Shown here: one piece after another, positions 35,224 through 45,400 of the stretch
Layout of the letters: every line of letters begins with the position of its first letter
Numbering within the stretch: position 1 is the stretch's first letter
Made by a program: the position numbers and the translations under genes
Source of the DNA: Xanthomonas dyei
Lineage (GTDB): Bacteria > Pseudomonadota > Gammaproteobacteria > Xanthomonadales > Xanthomonadaceae
Reading direction: 5' to 3'
DNA length: 64,000 bases
Assembly: GCF_002939865.1 (NCBI RefSeq)
Contig: NZ_MDEE01000008.1
Span: forward strand, 62,001 to 126,000
Notes under the pieces: model-generated
Seen by the model: only the letters and a program-made list of their open reading frames with translations
What the model was told of the DNA's origin: nothing
The model's database searches: none

Positions 35224-36816
35224 TTAGAGCGTGGCGCCTGCTTCGATCATGCCCGCCTGCAGTAAGGCCTGTCTCAGCGGCTCCAGCTGCGTTGCATAGC
35301 GGCGCCACGCCTCCACATTGCGCGCATGCACACCTTCGCGTACCTGCACGCTGCTCAGCGTCGCCGACGCTGCGGCATTGCGGGTGATGTCGCTCTGCCC
35401 TGGCTCTATCGCCAACCCGCAGCGCGCCATCAACTGCTCCAGCACCGCCGACGGATCGCGCACCATCTGCGCATAGTCCACATCGATCACCCGGCCCGGA
35501 AGCGCGGCGCGCCACTGCGCCATCAAGCCGTGATAGGCCTGGTAATGCCGCGCCAGCGTCTGCAGGTCGTAGCTGTAGGCATAGGAGTCGCCGAACAGCG
35601 CGCGATAGTTGGAAAAGCACACTGCCATCGGCTCGCGCACCAGGTGCACGATCAGTGCACCCGGCAACGCGCGTGCGATCGGCCCGATCGCCACTGCATT
35701 GGCAGGCAATTTGTCGATATACCAGCGCGCCGCCCCCGCGCGCCACTGCGTCTGCTCCAGATAGCGCTGCCCGACCTGCGCGTAGTCCAGCGTGGGCAGC
35801 GCCTGCAACAGGCCCGCATCCAGCAGGCTGCGTCCGGCCTGGTCCGCGCCCCAGCGCAACTGATGGCCGAAGTCGCTCAGCTCGCCCGCAGAGACAATCT
35901 GCGAATGGTTACCCAGCATGCGTTCGAGCACCGTGGTGCCCGAACGTGGCAGGCCAAGCACGAAGATGGGTTGCGGGCCGGGTGCAGCATCAGCTGGCTG
36001 GGCAGCAAACACGCCTTGATCGGCCAAGGCGCCCAACTGCGCATACAGCGATGCCTCGGCGTCGGCATCGTGGCGCAAGCGCGCATGCATGACTGCATTG
36101 CCATGCTGAAGCGCCTCCCAGGCTGCATCGGTCTCGCCCAGATCTTCCAGCTCCTTGTACAGCGCGAATGCCAGCCCGGCCCGGTCTTCGCTCCCGGGTG
36201 CAGCGCGCTGCAACTGCTGGCGCAGTGCAGCGATATGGTTATCGGTCGCGCTCTGGCGGCGCAAGCGTGCACGCGTCAGCGCCGCACGGCCGTAGCCGGG
36301 CTGCTGCGCCAAGGTCTGTTCCAGCGCCTGCGCTGCCGCATCCAGATGCCCGTTGAACTGCAATTGCACGGCAAGGAAAAAGCGGAAATCCGCGCCATCG
36401 AATCCGCAGGCCTGCGCGCGCTGCATCATCGCCAGCGCCTCGGGATGTTCGCCCAGCGATTGATGCACATGCGCCAGCAAGGCCAGCGTCGCGCCGTCGC
36501 CACACTGCAGCACCGATGGATGCCGCAGCAGCGCATGCAACGGCCGATGTTCGCCAACGCGCAGCAGCGCTTGCGCCACACGGCAACGCAGCGTCACATC
36601 GTCGCCCAGATCGCGCGCGGCCAAGCGCAGCTGCGTGACTGCCTCGCGCATCTGGCCGCTCGCCAGCACGGTGCCGGCCAACAGCACCCGGGCCGACACA
36701 TGCGTCGGCTCCACCGCCAACACCGCCTGCAACGCCGCCGCCGCGGCGGCTATGTCGCGGCGTGCCAGCGCGTCCTGGGCACGTTGCCACTGCGTCGCGC
36801 CGGCAGCGGTGGACAT
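35224..36816 (-). CDS. TPR-repeat sulfotransferase
   Basis: This 530-residue protein has tetratricopeptide-like helical repeats in residues 1 to about 260 and a PAPS-dependent sulfotransferase domain in about 280-515. The 5'-phosphosulfate loop FVLGLPRSGTTVLERML lies near residue 287 and the 3'-phosphate-binding segment IVHLVREPMAVCFSNYRALFGD near 390. It may sulfate a protein or glycan; the substrate is unknown. Its ATG shares a base with the glyS stop (TGATG), so it is coupled to glycyl-tRNA synthetase translation. Its stop codon abuts a MITE-like element. Confidence 0.88.
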   Translation of the reverse strand: MSTAAGATQWQRAQDALARRDIAAAAAALQAVLAVEPTHVSARVLLAGTVLASGQMREAVTQLRLAARDLGDDVTLRCRVAQALLRVGEHRPLHALLRHPSVLQCGDGATLALLAHVHQSLGEHPEALAMMQRAQACGFDGADFRFFLAVQLQFNGHLDAAAQALEQTLAQQPGYGRAALTRARLRRQSATDNHIAALRQQLQRAAPGSEDRAGLAFALYKELEDLGETDAAWEALQHGNAVMHARLRHDADAEASLYAQLGALADQGVFAAQPADAAPGPQPIFVLGLPRSGTTVLERMLGNHSQIVSAGELSDFGHQLRWGADQAGRSLLDAGLLQALPTLDYAQVGQRYLEQTQWRAGAARWYIDKLPANAVAIGPIARALPGALIVHLVREPMAVCFSNYRALFGDSYAYSYDLQTLARHYQAYHGLMAQWRAALPGRVIDVDYAQMVRDPSAVLEQLMARCGLAIEPGQSDITRNAAASATLSSVQVREGVHARNVEAWRRYATQLEPLRQALLQAGMIEAGATL

Positions 36817-39038
36817 CAGCTGGACAGATGCTCGATGGCGGCAACGCTGCCGAGGCGGTCGCCGAGCTTCTTCAGCAGCGCCAGACGGTTGGCACGCAGC
36901 TGCGGGTCTTCGGCATTGACCATCACCCCATCGAAGAACGCGTCCACCTGCGGGCGCAGGCGGGCCAGCCGAGCCAGCACGGCAACGTAGTCGTGGCGGT
37001 GCAGCGCATCGCCGGTGTCGCCGATGGCCGCTTCCACCGCTTCGGCCAGCGCTTCTTCGGCCGGTTCGCGCAGCAGCGTGGTGTCGATGTCGCCAGGGAT
37101 TTCGCCGTCGACCTTGCGCAAGATGTTGCGGATGCGCTTGTTGGCCGCGGCCAGCGCCTCGGCCTCGGGTAGCGTGGCGAAGATGCCGATGGCATCGATG
37201 CGGCGGTCGAAGTCGTAGAGAGACGCGGGCCGCAGTTCTGCGACGGCGTTGAAGTAGGTCGCTGGTACGCCTCTGTCAGCGTAGTAACCCTTCAAACGAT
37301 CCAGGATGAAATCGTAGAGTTCGTGAACTTGCTCTGCACTAGGCACTCTTGCTTCAAGGTCTGCATCCACCATGCCGTCAGGACCACGCGCGTTTATTGG
37401 ATCGACGTTATAGCCGTAACGCTCAAAGGTGAACTCTGCAGATTCCTTGTCGATTTGGAGCAGTTTTTTCTTCCATGCTGTCACGCGCAGGCAACGATCT
37501 GCGTGCAGATAAGCTTGAGTAACCAACTGGCAAAGATCCAACTCAAACCCACTCTCAATCACCGTCCGCGCCAAGCCCAACGCATTACGCCGCAGCGCAA
37601 ACGGGTCCTTGTTGCCGGTCGGCTTCAGCCCGGCTGCAAAGCCACCAGCCAAGGTATCCAGACGCTCGGCAATCGCCAGTACCTTGCCCAGTGGCGACAG
37701 CGCGATGTCGTCACCGGCAAAACGCGGCTGGTAAGCCTCGTCGATGGCCAGCGAAATCTCGCTCGGCTCGCCAGCGGCTTTTGCGTAATGGCGCCCGGCA
37801 ATACCCTGCAATTCCGGGAATTCGTTGACCATGCGCGACTGCAGATCGTTCTTGGCCAACTCCGCAGTGCGGCGTGCCTGCGCCGGATCGGCACCAACTT
37901 GCGGGGCAATCATTTCGGCAAGCGCAGCCACGCGCGCGACCTTGTCGGCCACGCTGCCCAGCTTGGCCTGATAGGTGACGCCGGCAAGGCCCGCGCCCAT
38001 CGCTTCCAGCCCCTGCTTGAGGTCTTCGTCGAAGAAGAACTTGGCATCGGCAAAGCGCGGACGGATCACCCGCTCGTAGCCCTTGGCCACTTCGGCCACG
38101 TCCCTGGAGACGATGTTGGCAATGCCGATGAACTGCTCGGTCAACTTGCCGCCGTCATCCAGCACCGGGAAGAATTTCTGGTTGATCTCCATGGTTTCGA
38201 TCAGCGCTTCCTGTGGCACCGCCAGGAACGCGCGCTCGAAGCTGCACAGCACCGCCGACGGCCATTCGACCAGGTTGACCACCTGCTCCAGATTGTCGTC
38301 GCTGATGCGCGCGCTGCCGCCGGCCTGCTTGGCGGCCGCTTGGACCTCTTCGACGATCCGCGTGCGGCGTGCATCGGCATCCACCAGCACATGCGCGCTG
38401 CGCAGCGCGTCGATGTAGTCGCCCGGCGCGGACAACGACACCTGCCCTTCGTGCATGAAACGATGACCGCGGGTGATGCGGTCGCCCCGCACGCCCAACA
38501 GTTCGGCCGGGATGACCTCAGTGCCGAACAGCAGCACCAGCCACTGCACCGGCCGCGCGAAGGCATAGGCATGCGCGCCCCAACGCATCGGCTTGGGGAT
38601 GGGCATGGCGGCAATCGCTTCGCGCAGGATCTCCGGCAACAGCGCGGCGGTGCGCGCACCCGGCGTCACTGCGCGATGCACAAAGCGCTCGCCCTTGGCG
38701 TCGCTGGTGCGCTCCAGCGCGGTCCAGTCGATGCCGGCCTTGGCGGCAAACCCGGCCAGTGCCTTGGTCGGGTTGCCGTCGGCATCCAGCGCAATATTGA
38801 GATACGGGCCCAGCACTTCGGAGCGCTGTTCCGGCTGTTCGGTGGCCACGCCCGGCAGCAACACCGCCAGGCGGCGCGGGGTGGACAGCGGCTTGGCATC
38901 GCCGCGGTTGACCGCGACGCCGCGCTTTTCCAGCCCGCTCAGCACGCCGTCGAAGAAGGCCTGTGCCAGGCCCGGCAGCGCCTTGACCGGCAGCTCTTCG
39001 GTGCCCAGTTCGATCAGCAGGGGATGCATCTGAGTCAT
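36816..39038 (-). CDS. glyS: Glycyl-tRNA synthetase beta subunit
   Basis: This 740-residue subunit of the bacterial alpha2beta2 glycyl-tRNA synthetase contributes tRNA binding. The start [15 protein letters not shown] and the internal [31 protein letters not shown] and [19 protein letters not shown] motifs are conserved. It is longer than the E. coli protein (about 690). The excess and the oddity lie at residues 493-594 (37255-37560), where base composition and codon choice are unlike the rest and the sequence ([19 protein letters not shown] and following) departs from what I expect for the family. A spacer with two hairpins separates it from glyQ. Confidence 0.95.
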   Translation of the reverse strand: MTQMHPLLIELGTEELPVKALPGLAQAFFDGVLSGLEKRGVAVNRGDAKPLSTPRRLAVLLPGVATEQPEQRSEVLGPYLNIALDADGNPTKALAGFAAKAGIDWTALERTSDAKGERFVHRAVTPGARTAALLPEILREAIAAMPIPKPMRWGAHAYAFARPVQWLVLLFGTEVIPAELLGVRGDRITRGHRFMHEGQVSLSAPGDYIDALRSAHVLVDADARRTRIVEEVQAAAKQAGGSARISDDNLEQVVNLVEWPSAVLCSFERAFLAVPQEALIETMEINQKFFPVLDDGGKLTEQFIGIANIVSRDVAEVAKGYERVIRPRFADAKFFFDEDLKQGLEAMGAGLAGVTYQAKLGSVADKVARVAALAEMIAPQVGADPAQARRTAELAKNDLQSRMVNEFPELQGIAGRHYAKAAGEPSEISLAIDEAYQPRFAGDDIALSPLGKVLAIAERLDTLAGGFAAGLKPTGNKDPFALRRNALGLARTVIESGFELDLCQLVTQAYLHADRCLRVTAWKKKLLQIDKESAEFTFERYGYNVDPINARGPDGMVDADLEARVPSAEQVHELYDFILDRLKGYYADRGVPATYFNAVAELRPASLYDFDRRIDAIGIFATLPEAEALAAANKRIRNILRKVDGEIPGDIDTTLLREPAEEALAEAVEAAIGDTGDALHRHDYVAVLARLARLRPQVDAFFDGVMVNAEDPQLRANRLALLKKLGDRLGSVAAIEHLSS

Positions 39039-39220
39039 TGCGTCGGACCTTGGTTTTGCCTTCGTTCGTCAATCGACGAAGGTGGCTTGATGATGTCCTT
39101 CTCCCGCAAGCGGGAGAAGGTGGCGCGATGCGCCGGATGAGGGTTGCGCGGCGGCGACGGCGTGCTGCCCCCATCCGCCCTTCGGGCACCTTCCCCCGCC
39201 AGCGGGGGAAGGCAACAGCA
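39039..39220 (-). repeat. Two opposed hairpin repeats between glyQ and glyS
   Basis: The 182-bp spacer inside the glyQ-glyS operon contains two members of the CCTTCTCCC/GGGAGAAGG hairpin family, at 39097-39143 and 39168-39212, in opposite orientation. They could form stable RNA structures in the shared transcript and affect relative expression of the two subunits. Confidence 0.85.
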
Positions 39221-40129
<909 letters not shown>

Positions 40130-40217
40130 GCAGCAAGGGCCGTGCGAAAGGGGTGCGCTAGTATACCGGCCCACCCGCGGCGCTTTGCCGCGGGAGCATC
40201 GCGGCAGGGGAACCAGC

Positions 40218-42032
40218 ATGGAACAGCGGCGCAACGCCGACCCGGACAGCGCAGCGACGATCCTGCCGCGCGGCCGGCTGATGTTCGACCCGGTGGCCGC
40301 CGCCCTGCTGTCAGACGGCATGGTGGTACCGCACGAACACGAGCGTGTGCAGTTCTCCGCCGCCGGCGTACGCAACGCCAGCGAAGTGCATCCGCTGGTG
40401 CTGCTGGCCAACCTCAAGCTGCATGCCGCGCAGGCGCCGGCCGGCGAACTCGGCCTGGAGCGGCTCACCGAATGGCTGGCCACCCGCACCGGGCTGCGCT
40501 ATCTGCGTATCGACCCCACCCGCATCGATGTCGCCGCCGTCACCGGCGTGGTCTCGCATGCCTACGCGCGCCGCCACCGCATCCTGCCGCTGGCACTGGA
40601 TGCCGAGCGCGTGCTGATCGCCACCAGCGAGCCGCTGGCGCTGGAGTGGCTGGCCGACGTGCAGCACCTGAGCCGCCGCCGCATCGAGCTGGCGCTGATC
40701 AACCCGCTGGACCTGCATCGCTACACGATGGAGTTCTTCGGCGTGACCCAATCGGTGCGTGGCGCGCGTGGCGATGCACGCAGTGCCGAGCCGGGAGCGG
40801 GCCTGCCCAGCTTCGAACAACTGGTGGAACTGGGCCGCGCCGGCGACGTCAATGCCGACGATCACCACATCGTGCATATCGTCGATTGGCTGCTGCAATA
40901 CGCCTACGAGCAACGGGCCAGCGACATCCATCTGGAGCCGCGCCGCGAGGCCGGGCGCATGCGCTTCCGCATCGACGGCGTGCTGCACAAGGTGCTGGAA
41001 GTACCGCCGTCGGTGATGACCGCGGTGGTCAGCCGCATCAAGGTGCTCGGCCGCATGGACCTGGCCGAGCGCCGCCGCCCGCAGGACGGCCGTATCAAGA
41101 CCCGCTCGCCGGGTGGGCGCGAGGTGGAAATGCGCCTGTCAACGATGCCCACCGCGTTCGGCGAAAAGTGCGTGATGCGTATCTTCGACCCGGATTCGGC
41201 GTTCAAGAGCATCGAGCAACTGGGTTTCAGCCCCGAAGAAGCCGCCGGCTGGAGCGCGCTGGTCGAGCGCCCGCACGGCATCGTGCTGGTGACCGGCCCC
41301 ACCGGTTCGGGCAAGACCACCACGCTGTACTCCACGCTCAAGCGCCTGGCCACCCCGGATGTGAATGTGTGCAGCGTGGAAGACCCGATCGAAATGATCG
41401 CGCCGGAATTCAACCAGATGCAGGTCCAGCAGAACATCGACCTGGATTTCGCCAGCGGCGTGCGCACGCTGCTGCGGCAGGACCCGGACATCATCATGAT
41501 CGGCGAAATCCGCGACCTGGAAACCGCGCAGATGGCGGTGCAGGCCTCGCTCACCGGGCATCTGGTGCTGTCCACGCTGCACACCAACGATGCGGCGTCG
41601 GCGATCACCCGTTTGCTGGATCTGGGCGTGCCGCATTACCTGGTTGCCTCCACGCTCAACGGCGTGCTGGCACAGCGCCTGGTGCGCACGCTGTGCGTGC
41701 ACTGCAAGCGTCCGCACACGCTCAGCGAGGACGACTGGGCGGCGATCCGCGAACCGGGCGAAGCGTTGCCGGACACGCTCAACGTGCACGCCCCGGTCGG
41801 CTGCCTGGAATGCCGCCGCACCGGCTATCTGGGCCGCGTGGGCCTGTACGAATTGCTGCCGGTGAGCCCGCGTTTGCGCAGCCTGATCCGCGCCGACACC
41901 GACCTGGCCAGCTTCAGCCAGGCCGCCCGCGGCGACGGCCTGCGCACCCTGCGCCGCACCGGCCTGGAAAAGGTCGCCGCCGGGCTGACCACCATCGAAG
42001 AAGTGCTCTCGGTGCTGCCGCCGCGGGAATAG
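40218..42032 (+). CDS. GspE/PilB-family secretion or pilus ATPase (orphan)
   Basis: This 604-residue cytoplasmic ATPase has an N-terminal GspE/PilB domain (about 60-180) and a RecA-like core. The core has Walker [10 protein letters not shown] near residue 362, an Asp box, Walker [11 protein letters not shown] near 424, a His box and a tetracysteine zinc site (CVHC near 495 and CLEC near 533). It would power pseudopilus or pilus assembly. No other secretion or pilus gene is nearby, so its partners must be elsewhere. The ATG at 40218 follows GCAGGGG. An in-frame upstream start at 40074 would overlap glyQ and is rejected. Confidence 0.88.
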   Translation: MEQRRNADPDSAATILPRGRLMFDPVAAALLSDGMVVPHEHERVQFSAAGVRNASEVHPLVLLANLKLHAAQAPAGELGLERLTEWLATRTGLRYLRIDPTRIDVAAVTGVVSHAYARRHRILPLALDAERVLIATSEPLALEWLADVQHLSRRRIELALINPLDLHRYTMEFFGVTQSVRGARGDARSAEPGAGLPSFEQLVELGRAGDVNADDHHIVHIVDWLLQYAYEQRASDIHLEPRREAGRMRFRIDGVLHKVLEVPPSVMTAVVSRIKVLGRMDLAERRRPQDGRIKTRSPGGREVEMRLSTMPTAFGEKCVMRIFDPDSAFKSIEQLGFSPEEAAGWSALVERPHGIVLVTGPTGSGKTTTLYSTLKRLATPDVNVCSVEDPIEMIAPEFNQMQVQQNIDLDFASGVRTLLRQDPDIIMIGEIRDLETAQMAVQASLTGHLVLSTLHTNDAASAITRLLDLGVPHYLVASTLNGVLAQRLVRTLCVHCKRPHTLSEDDWAAIREPGEALPDTLNVHAPVGCLECRRTGYLGRVGLYELLPVSPRLRSLIRADTDLASFSQAARGDGLRTLRRTGLEKVAAGLTTIEEVLSVLPPRE

Positions 42033-42448
42033 GCAAGTCCTCAGCCCTGCTGAGCACGCCGCTTGCGCGTTTTGCGGCCGGCACGCGCGGGCATGATCCG
42101 TAGGAAGGCCCTCGACGCCCCGAGGCATCGAGGGCGGGCAGGGAGTGGTGAAAAACGCTTTGGCGGAGAGCGAGGGATCTTGCCGATCCCTCACCTTCGC
42201 TACGGCACTTCAGTCGCTCGTCTCGTCGCCATCCATTGAAGCGGCCGCCAACGTGTTGTCGGTGAGCGCGTACGCCCAGAGGCATCCGGCTTCCACGCCG
42301 TTTTCGGACTGCGAGCCGCACGCGCCACGATGTTCCCACAGCACTGGAACACCGCGCCCCTGCGCTTGCGGTACAAGCTTCTGTCTGGCGCGCAGCGCGA
42401 TCGTGTCAAGAATCGAAGCTCCCGAAGTTCCGGACCGTTGATGGAGCC
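42033..42448. other. Spacer between converging genes, with two hairpins and no recognised gene
   Basis: Hairpins CCCTCGA/TCGAGGG (42109-42134) and GAGGGATC/GATCCCTC (42172-42192) could end transcription of the ATPase gene or of xopAD, but neither has a clear T-run directly after it. Reading frames at 42145-42441 (plus) and 42210-42452 (minus) have no features I recognise. Confidence 0.45.
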
Positions 42449-45400
42449 TCATGTGCGACCACCCAGACTCTCGACACTGGCAGGCTTGCGTACGTTTGTC
42501 GTCATCTCGTGCATCGTCTTTTTGTGCCCTGCGATCTCCTGCGTCAGGCTCGCCTGCCTGACAGGGTCGGGTTGAGGTTTTTGCTTCTCCCTGTCAAGTC
42601 TGGTCTGTGCCAACTGCATCCGTTTGTACAGCACGTGCGTTTGCGCCTTGGCTTTGAAGCTCTCGGCAGTATGGAACTGCACTTCAAACGCATAGCCCTC
42701 GGCATCGGTGAAGCCGGCATTGATGCCCCTGTAGGTACCGTCTCCTGAGACAAAGTAGTTTTTCAGCGTTACACACCTCATCCCTTGCCGGTGCAGCGCG
42801 TCATTTGCGGCCAACACCTTCGCCACGAAATCTTCGGAAGGCAACTCAAGCGCATAACGCAGCGCATCGCCCACGCTCTGATTGGCCTGTTCTGCTGTCA
42901 TGCCGGCTCGCAGATGGCGCCGAATCTTGTCCTTGATCGATACGACCGATTTCTGGAACGGGGCGTGTTGCACCTGCTCGATCCGGTCGTCTGCAGCGTT
43001 GTAGCGCACGTTCCCCCAAAGCTGCAGGCCGAGGTCCTCGGCCAGCGTGTCGAACACCGGCGTCAGCGCCTCGTGCTTGCTTGTTGCGATGTTGAACACG
43101 GTGTATGCAGGCGAGGTGTCTGCACTGACTGGATTGCGCCTGGAGTCGAGCGTCGGGGGGGTGCTTGCCAACGCCGGGACGGTCTCTTCGTGCCACTCGT
43201 CGATCTCCTCGCACTCTGGCGGCGACGCGACGCGATCGAATGCCTCCAGCGCAGGCGTCTGCAGCTTGCGCTGCTCGGCCCGCGAAGCGCCGCCAAGCGC
43301 CAACGCATGTGCGTGCTTGTAAAGATCGTGGAATTGCTCCTTGAGCCCGAAGGTCTCCGGCGTGTGGAACTGGATCTCCCACAGCGCACCTTCCGGGCTT
43401 CGCAGCGTGACATTGATTGCCTTGAAGGGTGCCAGGTGCCGGGTGAATTGATTGGTCAGCCTGATACGTGCATGCCCGCGATCGTCCAGTGCGGCCAGCA
43501 CAGCGCGCAGACCGGCGGTAAAGTCCTGCGGTTCCAGGACCACGCTGTAGCGCAGCGCATCGTTGACGCCGGCTGCCGCTTCTTCCAGCGTCTGCTTTTT
43601 CAACGCCATCCGCTGCGTAAGCTTTTCCTTCAACGAGCCGAGCGACTTCAGTTGATGCTGTGTTCCGGCCAGTTGCCCCCCATGGCGCTCGGCAACGCCC
43701 CGCAGCATGTCGGTGACCTGGGGTTCCATCCGGCGCGCACGCGTCAGCAAGGCCTGCGCCTCAGACGCAATGTCCTCTGGCTGGACGGCGCGCAGACGCG
43801 CCGCTGGCGGCTGCGGCGGGTCGATCAGGCGTGCCTGCTGGAGCGCGTGAAGCGCGTCTTCCATGACGCCAGCGGCCATCGACGGCATGCGCTGCAGAAG
43901 TCCCTTGGTCTGTTCGGGATCGAAGCGCCCCTCCTGCATTGCCCGGGCGGTCGCCTTGCTGTACGGCACGATGCGGACCCGCTCGGCGAATCCCCGTTCG
44001 GAGCGTTCGCACGCGTCCACGATCTTGCCGAACAGCGCCGTGCCGGTGTCGGACTTCAGCGCATCGGTGCCGACCTTGATCGCGATGGTGAACAGGTTGC
44101 GCATCGTCAGTTCCGGCTCGCCGGGGATGAACCCTGGTTGCCCGTCCGGGAACTGCGCGTGCGACAACCGGCACGCCGGATAGTTGTCAAGGATGGCGTG
44201 GATGCGTGCTTCTACATCGGACGCGGCGTCATAGGCCTTGGCAAGGCTTGGAAACGCCTCAGCCAGTGCGTCGGGCAGACGCGGCGCGGCGCTGATGGCA
44301 GCCGAGCCCGGCTCAAGCGCGAGCAGCTGCGTGTGCAGCAATTCGGCAGCTTCGCGCGCCTCGGGCAGGTGGGCGCGTTCGATCGCCTCGCGCGCCTGGA
44401 CGCGCAGCTGCGCCAAAACCAGGGGATCGCGGGCCTCCCCTTCGAGCAGCTCGCGCAAACCGGTGCGCAACTCGCGCTCGATGCCATCGTAGGTGCCGAA
44501 CATCATGTTGCGTGCAAGCGCTTCGCGCAGGTCGTCCGGTTGCGCCATGAAGCGCGCGGCCAGGGTGGCGGCCGCAGAGGTGATTTGCTGACCGCGCTTG
44601 AGGGACATGATCTCCGACAGCCGTCCGGCCTGGTAGTGGCCGCTGACCGGGTCGATGGCCGGGGTTGCCGTCTTCGGCGGCTTGAAGGACTGTTGCCGAC
44701 CGCGCCTGCGCTCGCGATCAACCATCACACGCGAAATCAGCGCGGCCAGCTTGGGATAGCCTGCGTAAACGAAGGCGTCGTCCCCGTCGGTGTCCATGTT
44801 GCGTTTGCGCAATTCGGCAATCGGCAGTGCCCCCAGACGCCCAGGCTCCACAATGTCCTTGAGCCGCAGGCTGCCGGTGCTGAGCATGTCGCGCGGCAAA
44901 GCACTACGGTCGCGGCCGTTCGTCCAGCGCGACAGCGTCTTCAGATCTTCCTTGGAGCAGACCAGGTCCGTGTCGGCAAAATCGACGGGCCAATTGTTCT
45001 CGGGAACGACGACCAGCATGCCCTTGCTGTGCAGCATCTGGGCATCAACGCCGGAGCGATCGTCGAACCCGGTGTAGCTGTATTGGATGCCGAAGGACTG
45101 CGAGAGGAACTCGGCGGTGGCGTCGCCCTTGGCCGCGGTCGCGACGCGGTCCTCCGGCACCGGCAGCAGATTCTCCTTGTCGTAGGGTGGCTTGCCGAGC
45201 AGCAAGGGGCCGCCTGCAGCGTCGAAGGCCTGGCTGCGCTGCCGCGGCAGATGCACGTTGTCGTCGGCGGAGGGCACCGCCCGGACCCTCTGGCCCTGGT
45301 AGCCGCCGCCGACGGCAAGCCTGTACAGCGCCAGGGCTTCACCCGCTACGGGCTGAAGCGCCTCGAGCTGGCGCTGCATCGCCTCGTGCGCTTCTTCCAG

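Noticed and set aside
42210-42452. 80-codon minus-strand frame downstream of xopAD
   Set aside because: It has no recognisable domain or ribosome site, and a plus-strand frame of similar quality overlaps it.
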